DNA of 64,000 nt from Lathyrus oleraceus (lineage: Eukaryota; Streptophyta; Magnoliopsida; Fabales; Fabaceae). Both the position numbers and the translations under genes were made by a program. Below are positions 49,499-61,446 of the stretch, piece by piece (position 1 is the first letter of the stretch; each line of letters begins with the position of its first letter). The notes under the pieces are model-generated. The model saw nothing but the letters and a program-made list of their open reading frames with translations, had not been told where the DNA came from and did no database searches. The DNA is taken from assembly GCF_024323335.1 (NCBI RefSeq), contig NC_066580.1, positions 260,755,332-260,819,331 of the forward strand. The letters run 5' to 3'.

Positions 49499-50593
49499 AG
49501 GTAGAGAAAAACAAGAAAGGGGGGTTTGAATTGTTTTCACTGAAAAATAAAACCTTTTAGCAACGCTACACACACCAAGGTAATAACAAACAACACAAAA
49601 GTTTATCCTGGTTCGCTTGAAAATCAAAGCTACTCCAGTCCACCCGGCAAAGGTGATTTCGCCTTCAATAAGGACTTAAGCCAATAATCTATAAAGATTA
49701 CAACAATCGTCTAAGAGTTCAACAATCTCTTATCCCTCTCAGGTCTACAGACTTCACAAGTCACTTAAGGAATTATAACAACTATTGAGAATTACAAGAA
49801 TGTGTTTGGTGCTTCTAGATAAGCAAGATGGACACCATTAAAACAGATGATCAAAGATGACACAAAGAGCAATAACTCGTATGTGACAACTGAGTTTTAT
49901 AATGACAAGAATTTGGTGTATGATTCAAGGTATATAGTAGAATTATTGTGTTATAGCTTCGTGTGTTGGTATGATGATAGTGGGGCCTTTTTATATTGCT
50001 TGGAGATGATACCGTTGGACAGGATATTGATGATGATATCTTTGCCAGTAATGGGACTTCATGACATTAACTTTCTTGTCCTTTCCATAGAAGTCTCAGA
50101 GTGTATTCAATATTATCCATATAGAGATTCATACCATACTTAGAATAATTCTTTGTTAAGTTTTATATTTTGATTGGTCGGATGATCTGTTGGGCGTGAG
50201 TCAGAGTGAGCGGAAATTAGAGTCTTTTCGTAGATCTTATATTCTTCAGATAGTTGCTAGTTGAGTCTTCTTCAGATGGTTCTTTGACTGATCTTCAGAT
50301 AGAGCATCTTCAGAGTCTACAGATGTACATTCATCAGAGTCTTTGGATCTTCATAGTCTTCAGATTTTGTATGTGATTTTCTTGGATATGCTTATGTTCA
50401 GCGTCAGATATGATTTATTTAATTCTGAGTCAGCTGTTCTGGACTATGTGTGATGTCAAATATTGTTTTATCAGATTCATTTGACGTTAGAGTCCTTCAC
50501 ACTTAGAAAATTTATTAGGGTACCAAATTGTTTCATTCTTTGTTATCATCAAAACTTAGAGATAAATATCAAAACCAAAATCTTGTTCTAACA
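49497..50593 (-). repeat. LTR of a Maximus/SIRE-like copia element (3' LTR)
   Basis: On the minus strand it starts TGTTAGAACAAGATTTTGG at 50593 and continues with ttttgatgataacaaagaatg, a hallmark start of legume SIRE/Maximus LTRs. It ends after caaaccccccttt...ctctaccttta near 49497. A PPT (aaaataggggagat, 50607-50594) precedes it. The env-like ORF lies upstream in the same orientation, making this the 3' LTR. Its 5' partner is outside the window or deleted. Confidence 0.72.
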
Positions 50594-50608
50594 ATCTCCC
50601 CTATTTTT
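50594..50608 (-). other. Polypurine tract before the Maximus-like LTR
   Basis: Minus-strand aaaaataggggagat ends at the LTR start. A second purine-rich stretch (aaaaagggggagaaat) lies at about 50950-50937. Confidence 0.65.
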
Positions 50609-51392
50609 ATGATGACAAAAACTTAAGACTATTGATGAAACAATGATACTTCACAAGATGTAGTGGAAAATAAATTAGAGTTAGATATAGTATGAATCCC
50701 CTTGAGATTAGTAAGCTCCCCCTAAATATGATACTTAGAGAGTTTAGAGTTTCTTACCAGAGACTTTTAGAGTTTCTTACCAGAGCCTCTTATGTTGCTT
50801 AGTCTGTTTCTCAGATAATAATTTTGATACATCCTGTAAGAAAACTTAGACTGCGCAATTTATTTAAAGTATTAGAATGTAAGCAGTGCATTATGAGAGT
50901 TAGATATTTATTTCATGAAAAGGTTGTTTATTTATTTCTCCCCCTTTTTGACAGACTCAAAAAGAACAAAGTAAGAGAAAAACATGTAGAGCAAAACAAA
51001 GTTCACTAGATAATATGAGAGAAGTACATATAAGAAGGCCTTAAAGGCAAAAGTACTTAGAGCACAAAGAAAAACAAAATAGAAAGCCTAGGGTTCCTAA
51101 GGGTTTGGAGGAGGAGTCATCCTCTGAAGTAGCTGGGTGATAAGGTTCTGGATGCTGGAGTTGACTGAATCTTGCTTGTCGAGTCTGACTCTCATAAGTT
51201 GTTGTTCCTTCTGAAGTTCTTCTAGAGTCTAGAGCACCAACTGAGCAATTTCAGATGTCGATGAATCACCTCGAGTTAGAGCAACTTCAGTAGACTTTAC
51301 AGCTTCCTCTGCAGCTATGTGTGCTGCTTCTTCAGCGTCAGCTTCTGCAGCAGCAGCCTCAACGACAACTTTTTCCTCAGCTTCCTTTCTAG

Positions 51393-51397
51393 CCTTC
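51393..51397. repeat. Left target-site duplication of the Ogre derivative (CCTTC)
   Basis: ccttc precedes TGTAAGACCCC and is repeated at 61447-61451, within a minus-strand coiled-coil coding region. Confidence 0.9.
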
Positions 51398-53285
51398 TGT
51401 AAGACCCCAATTTTGACCCTAAGATCCCTCATGGCATCATAACATTGCATTTGCATTGCCTCAAGGATCTTTAGCATCTTGGTTCCCTTTGCCTTTGGGT
51501 GGGACTCCTTGTGATTGGTTTGAGATCACCAAGCATGCTTGAATTATACATCATTGTTTCTCTTACTTTTGTTTACTAACCAAAAGCACAAAAATGTGTC
51601 ACTAACATCTATTGTTTGAAGCTTGAGTATCATCCAAGACACTTTGTGGGTTCTATTAAGATGATCAGTCAACACAAGGGAATGGCTTGAGATACTTCCA
51701 ACAGGTTCAAATGGGGTCTATTCGTCAGTCAAAACGTTAATCTTGAAGGAGCAAAAGTTTGTTCATGAATTGTCATGCTCACTAGGCGAAGCCCACGAGT
51801 TTAAAAAAAACGAAAAACGAAAAAATAAATAAATAAATAAAATATAACAAAATATTTTTGGACTTGGGCCTCTCTCATTTGAGCCCACAGGTCCACAAAA
51901 ATCAGGTTATAAATTTAGAGTTTCAGTAAAACAAAATCCAATTCTATTCCTATTACCCTGGAAGGGAAAAAGATAGTGAGAGAAGAGCTAACAGAGTTCA
52001 GAGCAACCTCCAGAGACTGAAGGGAACTTATCGGCAAAGAACTAATTCCCTCTCATATCAACCCTCAGATTGCTTTACAAACCCAACCGGGCAATTCAAT
52101 TTCATTCGATCTCTCCAGTCAGGTTTGCCTTATTCCCATTACTTTATGCTTTTAATTTGAATGCTCTGAATGTATGAGGTATTATGGGTGAATTTGATAC
52201 CCTTTTGATGCATGTGTTTTACAAGAGGTTTAGGCCTCCTACCCTTGGTTGCTTTTTGTGAGCTTTTTGTGAATTTTAATGGCATGATTCATGTGGTTAC
52301 ATTTTGATTTAGGGGCAACTCTTGATTACCCTATCTTGTTTCTCTAACCTGTTTGTTGAGTTTTGTTTTGTGAGGGCTCATATGACTCTTACAGGGATAG
52401 CTTGCATGGTGTTCCACTTTGTTTGTGGGATACCACCTGGAGGTTTATTCCGATTACCTGTACTGACTCGCTTTCTTTGGTGATGCTTAGCTTGGAAGAG
52501 TCTTTGGGTTTCTTATCTCTTAAATTGTTGTTGCTTCGGATCTTTATCCGCTTGGTACTTTATTTTTCCCGCATTTTTACCGCTTTCTTAGGTTTCGTAT
52601 AGCCTCTCGTGGCATGTCAATTAAGGTTGCGCGGTTCCTTCATCTGGGACTGCCCTTTTGCATGAGCGTTCCTAAAACGCAAAGTTTTCTTCTCCTAAGA
52701 ACACATTATCTCCTTCTACTACAGGCGAGTAAGTCTCCAAAGGTCGAGCATCCGGTAGATTGTGTAGTAACGTCGTTCATCCAAACCCTTACCCCGTAGT
52801 TAGTCGAACTACGTTTTTCTCTGATTTTCATCCCAGATGAGATACATAGGCATAAGACACGATGTCTTAGCGAGCACACTCCTCTTTAACCCATAGGTAG
52901 CCGAGCTACGAAGACTCTGATTCTCAGATTCATATGAGATACGTATGCAGTGGATGCGACGTCCGTGCGAGTCATTTTCTTTTGACCCTTCTTTTAGTAA
53001 GTAGTACATTAGATAAACATACACGCTTTTCTCATCCCTTCAATCATGTTTGCACAAATAAATTTTCAAAAAAAAACAACAACCTTGGCAACAAATGTGA
53101 AAAGGGCTCCGTAGGAGTACCTAGGATGCTTTGGGTGCCTAATACCTTCCCATTGCAAAACTTTTAGGTTTTTGTTCGCTTTCTAACCATTCCTTTGGAT
53201 AAATAGAAGTGCGGTGGCGACTCGACTTGTATGATTTACCTTGGATTTAGTCAATATCTCTAATGGTAACGAATACCCCGCTACA
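51398..53285 (+). repeat. 5' LTR of the Ogre derivative
   Basis: 1,888 bp, TGTAAGACCCC to CGCTACA. It lacks about 58 bp present in the 3' LTR (61267-61325) and has a shorter A-rich tract near 51800-51845. A TATA-like ggttataaattta lies near 51905. A partial PBS copy TGGCGACTC lies at 53215-53223. Confidence 0.92.
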
Positions 53286-53291
53286 GAAAAG

Positions 53292-53309
53292 TGGCGACTC
53301 TGCTGGGGA
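53292..53309 (+). other. PBS of the Ogre derivative (tRNA-Arg)
   Basis: TGGCGACTCTGCTGGGGA, six bases (gaaaag) after the LTR. It is the unmutated form of the PBS at 31930-31947. Confidence 0.92.
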
Positions 53310-54101
53310 GATCACATCCTAGTGGGTTTTGCCGACTTTTCATGCTTGTTGTATTGTATTTGTTTTGTGACATATTTTTGTGAAATTTGGGATTACTGTA
53401 TTGTATGTAATGATTGAATTGCTTGATATTAATTCCTTGTATGCTTGGTGATCTTTGTGAGATGAGTTCTATACCCGAACTCGAGTTCACTTAGGATAGG
53501 AGAATGGCATAGTCTTGTTGACTTGTGTGGAGTTATTCCTTATCAAGTTGACTTGCAAGTCCATTCACTTGGTGGAGGTTATGTTGGGATCAATAATGTC
53601 ACACAAGTAAGTTGTGGTTAGACATTACTCTTTCCAATATAGACCTTAGAAGCCAAGGACCTTAGTTTACCAAGCCCATCTTGGCCTATGCTTAGGATGT
53701 AGTGCGAAGGTCGTTCAAGTGTAAGATTTGATACGATTGTTACGCGATACTACACTCATAAGAGTCCCTCTTGAGAATATTTTTGGAATACGAGTAGTCG
53801 TTTCTCCAATAATATCCGAAAGATGGGATGATGACTATGGGAACCTCTTGTAGAACATGTTTGGCAGGTTTAAACCCTAGTGCACTCCCTTTTGGGTGGT
53901 TCTTAACCTAACTCCATGCTCGTGACTTACAACAAACCGTTGATTCATGGTTGATCCGTTCATGAATCCTTAATATCAATGGAACTTGGGTGTTGATAAG
54001 GTGTAAACCATAATCCACCAAAATGGATGGTTGATATTAAGGATAACATGATGCATCCCATGACCTTTGTTTGGTGTGCTTTGCTTGATCCTTGAGTGTG
54101 A
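53310..54101 (+). other. 5' untranslated leader of the Ogre derivative
   Basis: Non-coding, collinear with the leader of the complete Ogre (31126-31929, reversed). Shared phrases include tgttgacttgtgtggagttattcctta. Confidence 0.75.
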
Positions 54102-55621
54102 TTGTTGCATTCATGCATTCATGCACCCATTTGCATTCATATCATCAAAATAATTAGAAAATTTTCAAGGAACTTAAGGGGTTTATTTTCAAAGAAGTAC
54201 AGTTTCAGACAACCAGATTTGAAAGAGTTAAGGAATATGACATCCTATGTATTAGATCCTTTAGGTTTCAAGGATTGTTTTGGGAAGCTTCTTCCTCTTC
54301 TGACTACTCAGGTGGATGAAGGATTGGTGAGTGTATTGGTGCAGTTTTATGATCCTTTGTACCGTTGCTTCACGTTTCCGGATTTTCAGCTTTTGCCTAC
54401 ACTTGAGGAGTATGCTTATCTTGTGGGTATACCTGTTCTGGATCAGTTGTCGTTCAGTGGCTTGAAAAGAGTATTCCTACTTCTCAAGAGATAGCTGACA
54501 TGTTACACATAGATGAATCTCTGGTTGGTGCTCATATGACTGCCAAAGGGGGAATTCAAGGTCTCCCTTCTGAGTTCCTCATTGCTCAAGCTACTATATA
54601 TGGGAAGGCCATGAGTGAGGATGCCTTTGTAGCCATATTTGTACTTCTCATCTATGGGTTAGTGTTGTTCCCCAACATTGACAAGTTTGTGGATGTGAAC
54701 GCTATTAGGATTTTCTCTACTCTTAATCCCGTTCCGACTCTGTTGAGTGATGCCTATTCCTCTTTGCATATGAGGAATGCGAAGGGTGGAGGCGCTATTG
54801 TGTGTTGTTTGCCTCTGTTGTATAAGTGGTTTATTTCTCACTTACCTCAGACAGTCGCTTTCAAGGAGAACAAGGAATGTCTACGGTGGTCCACGAGACT
54901 TATGTCTCTCACTAATGATGATATCTCTTGGTATAACCGTGTGTATGATGGTGTGCAGATTATTGACTCTTGTGGCGAATTCTCCAATGTACCTCTTCTT
55001 GGTGCATGTGGTGGGATTAACTACAATCCTGTTTTGGCACGTCGGCAGCTTGGGTTCCCCTTAAAGGATAAACCCAATAACATTCTGTTAGAGGGTCTAT
55101 TCTTTCAGGATGGTAAAGATCCCCAAGGCTTGAAAGCTAGGATGGTCCGCACTTGGCGCAAGATTCATATGAAGGGAAGGAAAGAGTTGGGTCCTAAGAA
55201 TTGCATCGCTTTGGAGCCTTACACTGTTTGGGTTAGGAAGAGGGCGTCTGAGTATCTCATGCCTTACGAGTATCCGATACCTACACCTATGATTATGGCT
55301 GGGCCTTCAACCCTCCCTAATCAAGGAGTAGAGGAGTTGAGAGACGAAGACCGTTCACGTGCCTGGATCCGTGAACGTGAAGAGTTGCTTCAGCAGATTA
55401 AGGAGAAGGATGCGTTGATTGAGTTTCTTGAGCATCAGGTTATTGATGACCCTGATGATGCATGGATTTCTCTACTTCCTCAGTCTTCTAAGTTCTGGAA
55501 GAGGAGGTATGATCGACTCGCCAAAGAGAAGGCCGATATGGAGGCAGCCTATGAGAGGGAGGTGAAGAGGCTCCGCGCATCTTATCTTCCTGTGTCCCGA
55601 GCTTTAGATGATTGTTTCTAG
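54102..55621 (+). pseudogene. ORF1 of the Ogre derivative (DUF7745-like), one frameshift
   Basis: Same protein as the ORF1 at 29579-31029. 54102-54494 carries KKYSFRQPDLKELRNMTSYV and DPLYRCFTFPDFQLLPTLEE. 54500-55621 (373 codons, no internal stop) carries the rest, from LHIDESLVGAHMTAKGGIQG through NPVLARRQLGFPLKDKPNN to RALDDCF, with a Glu/Lys coiled coil near the end. The two frames are separated by a net 2-nt insertion near 54465-54480, which produces the TAG at 54492-54494. The remaining frame is far better preserved than the rest of the element. The function is unknown; the family occurs in Ogre and many legume genes. Confidence 0.87.
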
Positions 55622-55751
55622 GGATCCATAGGATGATTATTTTCCTTTTATCTTGTACATGATTGACGATGCTGTACTTCTTTTCCCTGATATTATTTGA
55701 TGAGATATTTCCATGTGTGATAAAATGCTTAATATTTCCATATGTGATAAA

Positions 55752-56689
55752 ATGCTGGACGAATGAGTCATTGAGATCCTTCAAAATAGGAATGTTGATG
55801 AAAATGAGCCTGAGGTCAATGTGATCTCCCCAGTGTTCCGGATACCCGAGCCTGTTATCATCAAGTACAATCGTAGCAAGCAGAAGGCTTCTCCCGCTCT
55901 GATCATTAAGCCTGCTGGTCCTGTGCCTTACTCTTCTGAAAAGGCAGTTCCCTATCGCTACAACGTCGTAGCAGTAGAGAATGGGAAAGAGGTGTCCTTG
56001 CCCTCTTCTACTGTTGTGAATATTTCCGATGTTAGCGGTTTGACCCGTAGTGGCCGTGTATTTTCAGCACCGCCGAAGTCTCAAATTAATGCTAATTTTG
56101 TTGAACGCCCGAGGATATGGAGAAGACAACATTCATCACACCATGGGGAACATTCGGTTATCGAGTGATGCCCTTCGGTTTGAAGAACGTCGGAGCCACG
56201 TATCAACGAGTTATGACTACCTTGTTCCATGACATGATGCATAAGGAGATTGAGGTGTACGGTGACGATACGATCGTTAAGTCAAGATCGGAGGTTGTAC
56301 TCCCTGTAGAGGTGGAGATCCCATCAATGAGAGTCTTGATGGAGGCCAAGTTGACTGATGCTGAATGGGTTCAAAGTCGTTATGACCAGCTGAATTTGAT
56401 TGAAGAGAAGAGATTGACTGCCATGTGCCACGGTCAGTTATATCAGCAGAGGATGAAGAAAGCTTTTGATAAGAAGGTCAAGCCTCGTGTGTTCCGAGAA
56501 GGTGACCTTGTGCTCAAGAAAGTCTTATCTTTCACGCCCGATTCCAGGGGCAAGTCGAATCCAAACTATGAGGGTCCGTATGTTGTTAAGAGAGCCTTTT
56601 CAGGCGGTGCTTTGATACTTACAACTATGGATGGGGAGGATTTCACTCGTCCTGTGAATTCAGATGCAGTCAAGAAATACTTCGCCTAA
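55752..56689 (+). pseudogene. Chimeric remnant: gag-pro linker, RT core and integrase C-terminus
   Basis: 55752-56085 matches the Ogre gag-pro linker (ISPVFRIPEPVIIKY, VSGLTRSGRVFSAPPK). It then joins out of frame an RT segment at 56117 (TTFITPWGTFGYRVMPFGLK, then YGDD in place of YVDD). Near 56291 the RT joins the integrase C-terminus (LPVEVEIPSMRVLMEAKLTD up to VNSDAVKKYFA, stop at 56687-56689). The 190-codon frame 56117-56689 is open but lacks most of RT, both RNase H domains and the whole integrase catalytic core. The joint lies in gaggttgt, similar to both parental sequences, suggesting deletion at short homology. Confidence 0.87.
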
Positions 56690-59447
56690 AAAATAAAAAA
56701 TTGAATAGCTCGCTAAGTTGAAAACCCGAAAGGGCGGCTTAGGCAAAAATGAGCGTCTCGATGGAATGAAAACCCGAAAGGGCGGTCCAGGCAAAAGTTA
56801 GAGACATGAAAAATGAATATAGGTATCCCACTAGATTGAGTACCTCATCCTGGGGAAATCTAGGAAAAAATTAGGGATTTGGCAAGTAACTACATCCTGA
56901 CAAGACTTTGTTCTACAACTGTCGTCCGTCAGAGATCCTTGCTCATTATCAGCCAAAGCTTCAAATACATCAGATTCAGAATTGGTGGAGAAATGGTCAT
57001 CATGTTCAATGTAGCCCTTTTCCAATATATATCACCAATTTCAAATTTGTAAAGATCTATGGAGTCTTACCATTCGCAGACTACCATTCTATCAAATAAA
57101 TTTGAGCCTTTTATCCAATTATTGGCACTCTTATCTGTTTCTATTCAACAAATGTTTTGCATGTTTTGATTAAGAAAATATCATTGTTTTAAACGATCAA
57201 ATTTTTTATAACTTGTTTTTAAACAAAGTGAACATTCACAATGACGAAAGGACACTTAGGAGATCCTCAGTGCTCTCCCAAGGGTGGTACGATCCCCAAC
57301 AGGGTAAGATTTTTATCCATATTCCTAGCATGACTGTATCTCCTCCCTTCGGAACCCCTTGTGGTTTATCCTACCAAGTGGATTGCTTGTTGAGAGTCAC
57401 CTCTCCTCCCTTCAGTAGAGTAGCAATCTTTCTTCCTCAGCAGCTTGGATCTCTTTGGGCAAGAGCGGTATTTGGTGGTTGATCCCGATAAATCCTTTAT
57501 CTCCTCGGATAGATTCCCCAGTAGAGTTGTTGGCGTGGTGGACCTTGTCTGTGATAACTCTCGTCCCCAGCTGGAATGATTGATGATTCATCCCCTGCGG
57601 AGTTCTTTGCTTCCTGGTATCTCTGATCCCCAGCAGATTGGATACTCCCCGGTGAACTTGGCTTTCTCTCTTGAGATGTAGTACCGGGTGGTTGATTCCC
57701 GGACGTGGTTGTGTTAGATATGTCTGTCTGTCAGCATACATCATACCATGCATATTCATGCATAATTATAACATTCAGATATTCATGTTGCATTCTTTGC
57801 CATATATTGTTGTTTGCTGTCTCCTGTTATTTGGTGATATACTTCCCCGAGCAGATGTGTGTGTCTGATCTCTCCATATAGAGTCAGCTCCATAAGCAGA
57901 AAGCGTCTATCCTTTCTTCCATATTCCCCACCGGGTTATATCCTCGTGGATGTCGATTGTTTTTGTTCCTTCCCAACACATATACTGGGATGATTTTCCC
58001 CATTGAGTTATATCCTCACCGGGACAAGTCTTGATTTGGTGTGCCTATCTAGTTTGATCCTAGATCGGTCTCTTGAGACTCTTTTCCTGTTTCCCCGTGG
58101 TAAATGAATAACTGCTCAATAATTAGTAATCATTATCCTCGGCGGAGTCTGTGGTTCTCTACCCTCATACCGGTAGTTGTAAACCCTATTTCTTCCCTTT
58201 TTGCAGAGTAACTATTTTTGCTCATCTTTAATTGGTGACAGTTATCTTCATCTAATATCCGGTGATGATATCCCCTCATCTGCTTGGATAATTGCCCTGA
58301 TTACACAATTTATACCCAGCGGGTCATCTCTCGTCTACCTTGTTGTTGTTGGTGACGATTGTTTCTCTCCTGAATTGGTCATCATTATATACCTAGTTTC
58401 GGTATCCCGATGCCTTTTCTTTTCGGTCGATTTATCCTTTATTAACCCAGTAACCGGTTGTGGATAATCGCCCATGCGAGTATATTATCTATGTTCTGAC
58501 GGTAATAGATAGTATATCTCATGCACTCTCGGGTCTGAAGCCTTTTGTTCTTCCCAGTTGAGTAAGATTTGTATCCCTTTTACGGAGTCGAATATCCATC
58601 CTGTAATCGACTTTGCTTTTAGCCCTCTTTTGGATGATGAGTGTTTTGGGAATATTCCCCAATTCACGCCTTGGTTGGTCACCTATTATATGCCCAGTAA
58701 CCGGTATCCCTGGTGTTCCTTCCTCTCTGCTCCCTATTATGACTTTTTGTCCCCTGTGGAGTCAGAATCCCTGAGTTGAAGTATACCTTTTAGGTTTTCC
58801 TCAGACGTTTTGAAGTTTTGATATCTCTCACCCTTATGCCGGTCTTGGATATTCATCTCTTCCTGAGCATGTTATATCTCTCACCCTCATACCTGGCGTT
58901 CAGATCACATGTCTCCTTGAGCTTATTACCCAGTAACCGGTAATACCTCGTCCCGCTGCTTCCCCAGGAGTGTCCTTGTGGATATCCCCAGCGAAGTCCC
59001 TTAGTGGATCGTTTTCATCCGGATTTTATCCGAAGTATCTGTTGTGGATAGTTTTTTTGCTGTATTGGCATATTCCCCAATACATGCATCTTCGAGTCAG
59101 CTCGAGTGTTTCCATTGGATCTTTTCCCTTTGGAATTCTGTTCCCCACGCTTTGAGTCGTGACCTGCTCGCGCATTTTTATCCCTTTTCTATCCCCAGGA
59201 GAGTCCCCAGGGTCTTGGTCGCATGGAGTGAATTGCTCATATGGAATATCAGTGGCTTCTGATTTCTTTGCTTTTGTGGACACATATCTCCACATAATGC
59301 TACCATTTTTCATACCTACATTTGCATCATGAGGTCTCTTAGGGACCAAAATTCGTCTCTTTGTTATTATTTAAGCCCATTATACCCCGTCGAGAGAAGA
59401 TTTTAACCTTCACTTCTCCGGCTAGAATGACCTTAAATAGGGGCATC
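56690..59447 (+). other. 3' UTR and PPT of the Ogre derivative
   Basis: Collinear in character with 18853-22234. Two cccgaaagggcgg blocks (56727 and 56773) follow the stop. ACCCAGTAACCGGT copies (58445, 58692, 58929) and many TCCCCAGnnGAGTC-like strings (57515-59210) follow. The PPT ataggggcatc ends at 59447, directly before the LTR. No genes are present. Confidence 0.8.
57515..59210 (+). repeat. Dispersed TCCCCAGnnGAGTC-like repeats (match to tRNA-Arg 3' end)
   Basis: Examples: 57515-57529 (TCCCCAGTAGAGTTG), 57590-57603 (TCCCCTGCGGAGTT), 57627-57637 (TCCCCAGCAGA, 11-nt exact complement of the PBS), 58750-58765 (TCCCCTGTGGAGTCAG), 58985-58999 (TCCCCAGCGAAGTCC) and 59192-59205 (TCCCCAGGAGAGTC). 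Confidence 0.75.
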
Positions 59448-61446
59448 TGTAAGACCCCAATTTTGACCCTAAGATCCCTCATGACATCATAAAATTTCAT
59501 TTGCATTGCCTCAAGGATCTTTAGCATCTTGGTTCCCTTTGCCTTTGGGTGGGACTCCTTGTAATTAGTTTGAGATCACCAAGCATGCTTGAATTATACA
59601 TCATTGTTTCTCTTACTTTTGTTTACTAACCAAAAGCACAAAAATGTGTCACTAACATCTTTTGTTTGAAGTTTGAGTATCATCCAAGACACTTTGTGGA
59701 TTCTATTTAGATGATCAGTCAACACAAGGAAATGGCTTGAGATACTTCCAACAGGTTCAAATGGGGTCTATTCGTCAGTCAAAACGTTAATCTTGAAGGA
59801 GCAAAAGTTTGTTCATGAACTGTCATGCTCGCTAGCCGAAGCCCACGTGTTTAAAAAAATGAAAAACGAAAAAAAAAAAAAAACAAAAAACAAAAAAAAA
59901 CAAAAAAACGAAAAAAATCAATAAATAAATAAATAAAATATAACAGAAAAATTTTTGGACTTGGGCCTCTCTCATTTGAGCCCACAGGTCCACAAAAATC
60001 AGGTTATAAATTCAGAGTTTCAGTAAAACAAAATTCAATTATATTCCTATTACCCTGGCAGGGAAAAAGATAGTGAGAGAAGAGCTAACAGAGTTCAGAG
60101 CAACCTCCAGAGACTGAAGGGAACTCATCGGCAAACAACCAATTCCCTCTCATATAAACCCTCAGATTGCTTTGCAAACCCAACCGGGAAATTCAATTTC
60201 ATTCGATCTCTCCAGTCAGGTTTGCCTTATTCCCATTACTTTATGCTTTTAATTTGAATGCTCTGAATGTATGAGGTATTATGGGTGAATTTGATACCCT
60301 TTTGATGCATGTGTTTGACAAGAGGTTTAGGCCTCCTACCCTTGGTTGCTTTTTGTGAGCTTTTTGTGAATTTTAATGGCATGATTCATGTGGTTACATT
60401 TTGATTTAGGGGCAACTCTTTTTTACCCTATCTTGTTTCTCTAACCTGTTTGTTGAGTTTTGTTTTGTGAGGGCTCATATGACTCTTGCAGGGATAGCTT
60501 GCTTGGTGTTCCACTTTATTTGTGGGATACCACCTGGAGGTTTATTCCGATTACATGTACTGACTCGCTTTCTTTGGTGATGTTTAGCTTGGAAGAGTCT
60601 TTGGGTTTCTTATCTCTTAAATTGTTGTTGCTTCGGATCTTTATCCGCGTGGTACTTTATTTTTCCCGCATTTTTACCGCTTTCTTAGGTTTCGTATAGC
60701 CTCTCGTGGCATGTTAATTAAGGTTGCGCGGTTCCTTCATCTAGGACTGCCCTTTTGCATGAGCGTTCCTAAAACGCAAATAACTCATTGATTTTTCTTC
60801 TCCTAAGAACACGTTATCTCCTTCTACTACAGGCGAGTAAGTCTCCAAAGGTCGAGCATCCGGTATATTGCGTAGTAACGTCGTTCATCCAAACCCTTAC
60901 CCCGTAGTTAGTCGAACTACGTTTTGCTCTGATTTTTATCCCAGATGAGATACGTAGGCATAAGACGTGATGTCTTAGCGAGCACACTCCTCTTTAACCC
61001 ATAGGTGGCCGAGCTACGAAGACTCTAATTCTCAGATTCAGATGAGATACGTATGCAGTGGATGCGACGTCCGTGGGAGTCATTTTCTTTTGACCCTTCT
61101 TTTAGTAAGTAGTACATTAGATAAACATACACGCTTTTCTCATCCCTTCAATAATGTTTGCACAAATAAATTTTCAAAAAAAACAACAACCATTGCAACA
61201 AATGTGAAAAGGGCTCCCTAAGAGTACCTAGGATGCTTTGGGTGTCTAATACCTTCCTATTGCATAACCAACCCCCTTACCCAGATCTCTGACATTTTTA
61301 CTAGTTTTTGATTCGATAAAACTTTTAGGTTTTTGTTCGCTTTCTAACCATTCCTTTGGATAAATAGAAGTGCGGTGGCGACTCGACTTGTATGATTTAC
61401 CTTGGATTTAGTCAATATCTCTAATGGTAACGAATACCCCGCTACA
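59448..61446 (+). repeat. 3' LTR of the Ogre derivative
   Basis: 1,999 bp, same ends as the 5' LTR and very similar throughout. Differences include a long A-rich tract (59853-59935) and a 58-bp segment (61267-61325) missing from the 5' LTR. A partial PBS copy TGGCGACTC lies at 61376-61384. Confidence 0.92.

Larger units (their letters stand above)
51398..61446 (+). mobile_element. Non-autonomous Ogre derivative (10 kb), TSD CCTTC
   Basis: Identical 5-bp flanks CCTTC lie at 51393-51397 and 61447-61451. The LTRs (1,888 and 1,999 bp) start TGTAAGACCCC and end CCCCGCTACA. PBS, ORF1, fragments of the gag-pro linker, RT and integrase C-terminus, and the 3' UTR all match the complete Ogre in order and sequence, but the LTRs are less than half as long. 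Most of gag, protease, RT, RNase H and integrase has been deleted. It has a complete 5-bp duplication and two LTRs, so it moved in this reduced form or was reduced after insertion. Confidence 0.92.

Noticed and set aside
51229..51477. 82-aa minus-strand ORF as a separate Ala-rich gene
   Set aside because: Its first residues lie in the Ogre-derivative LTR; the rest is the C-terminal part of the env-like ORF split by that insertion.
56117..56689. Functional reverse transcriptase
   Set aside because: It keeps only a short RT stretch fused to the integrase tail; fingers, most of the palm, thumb and RNase H are absent.
57515..59210. tRNA-Arg gene fragments
   Set aside because: Only the last 10-18 nt of the acceptor side are matched; there are no D, anticodon or T arms and no cloverleaf.
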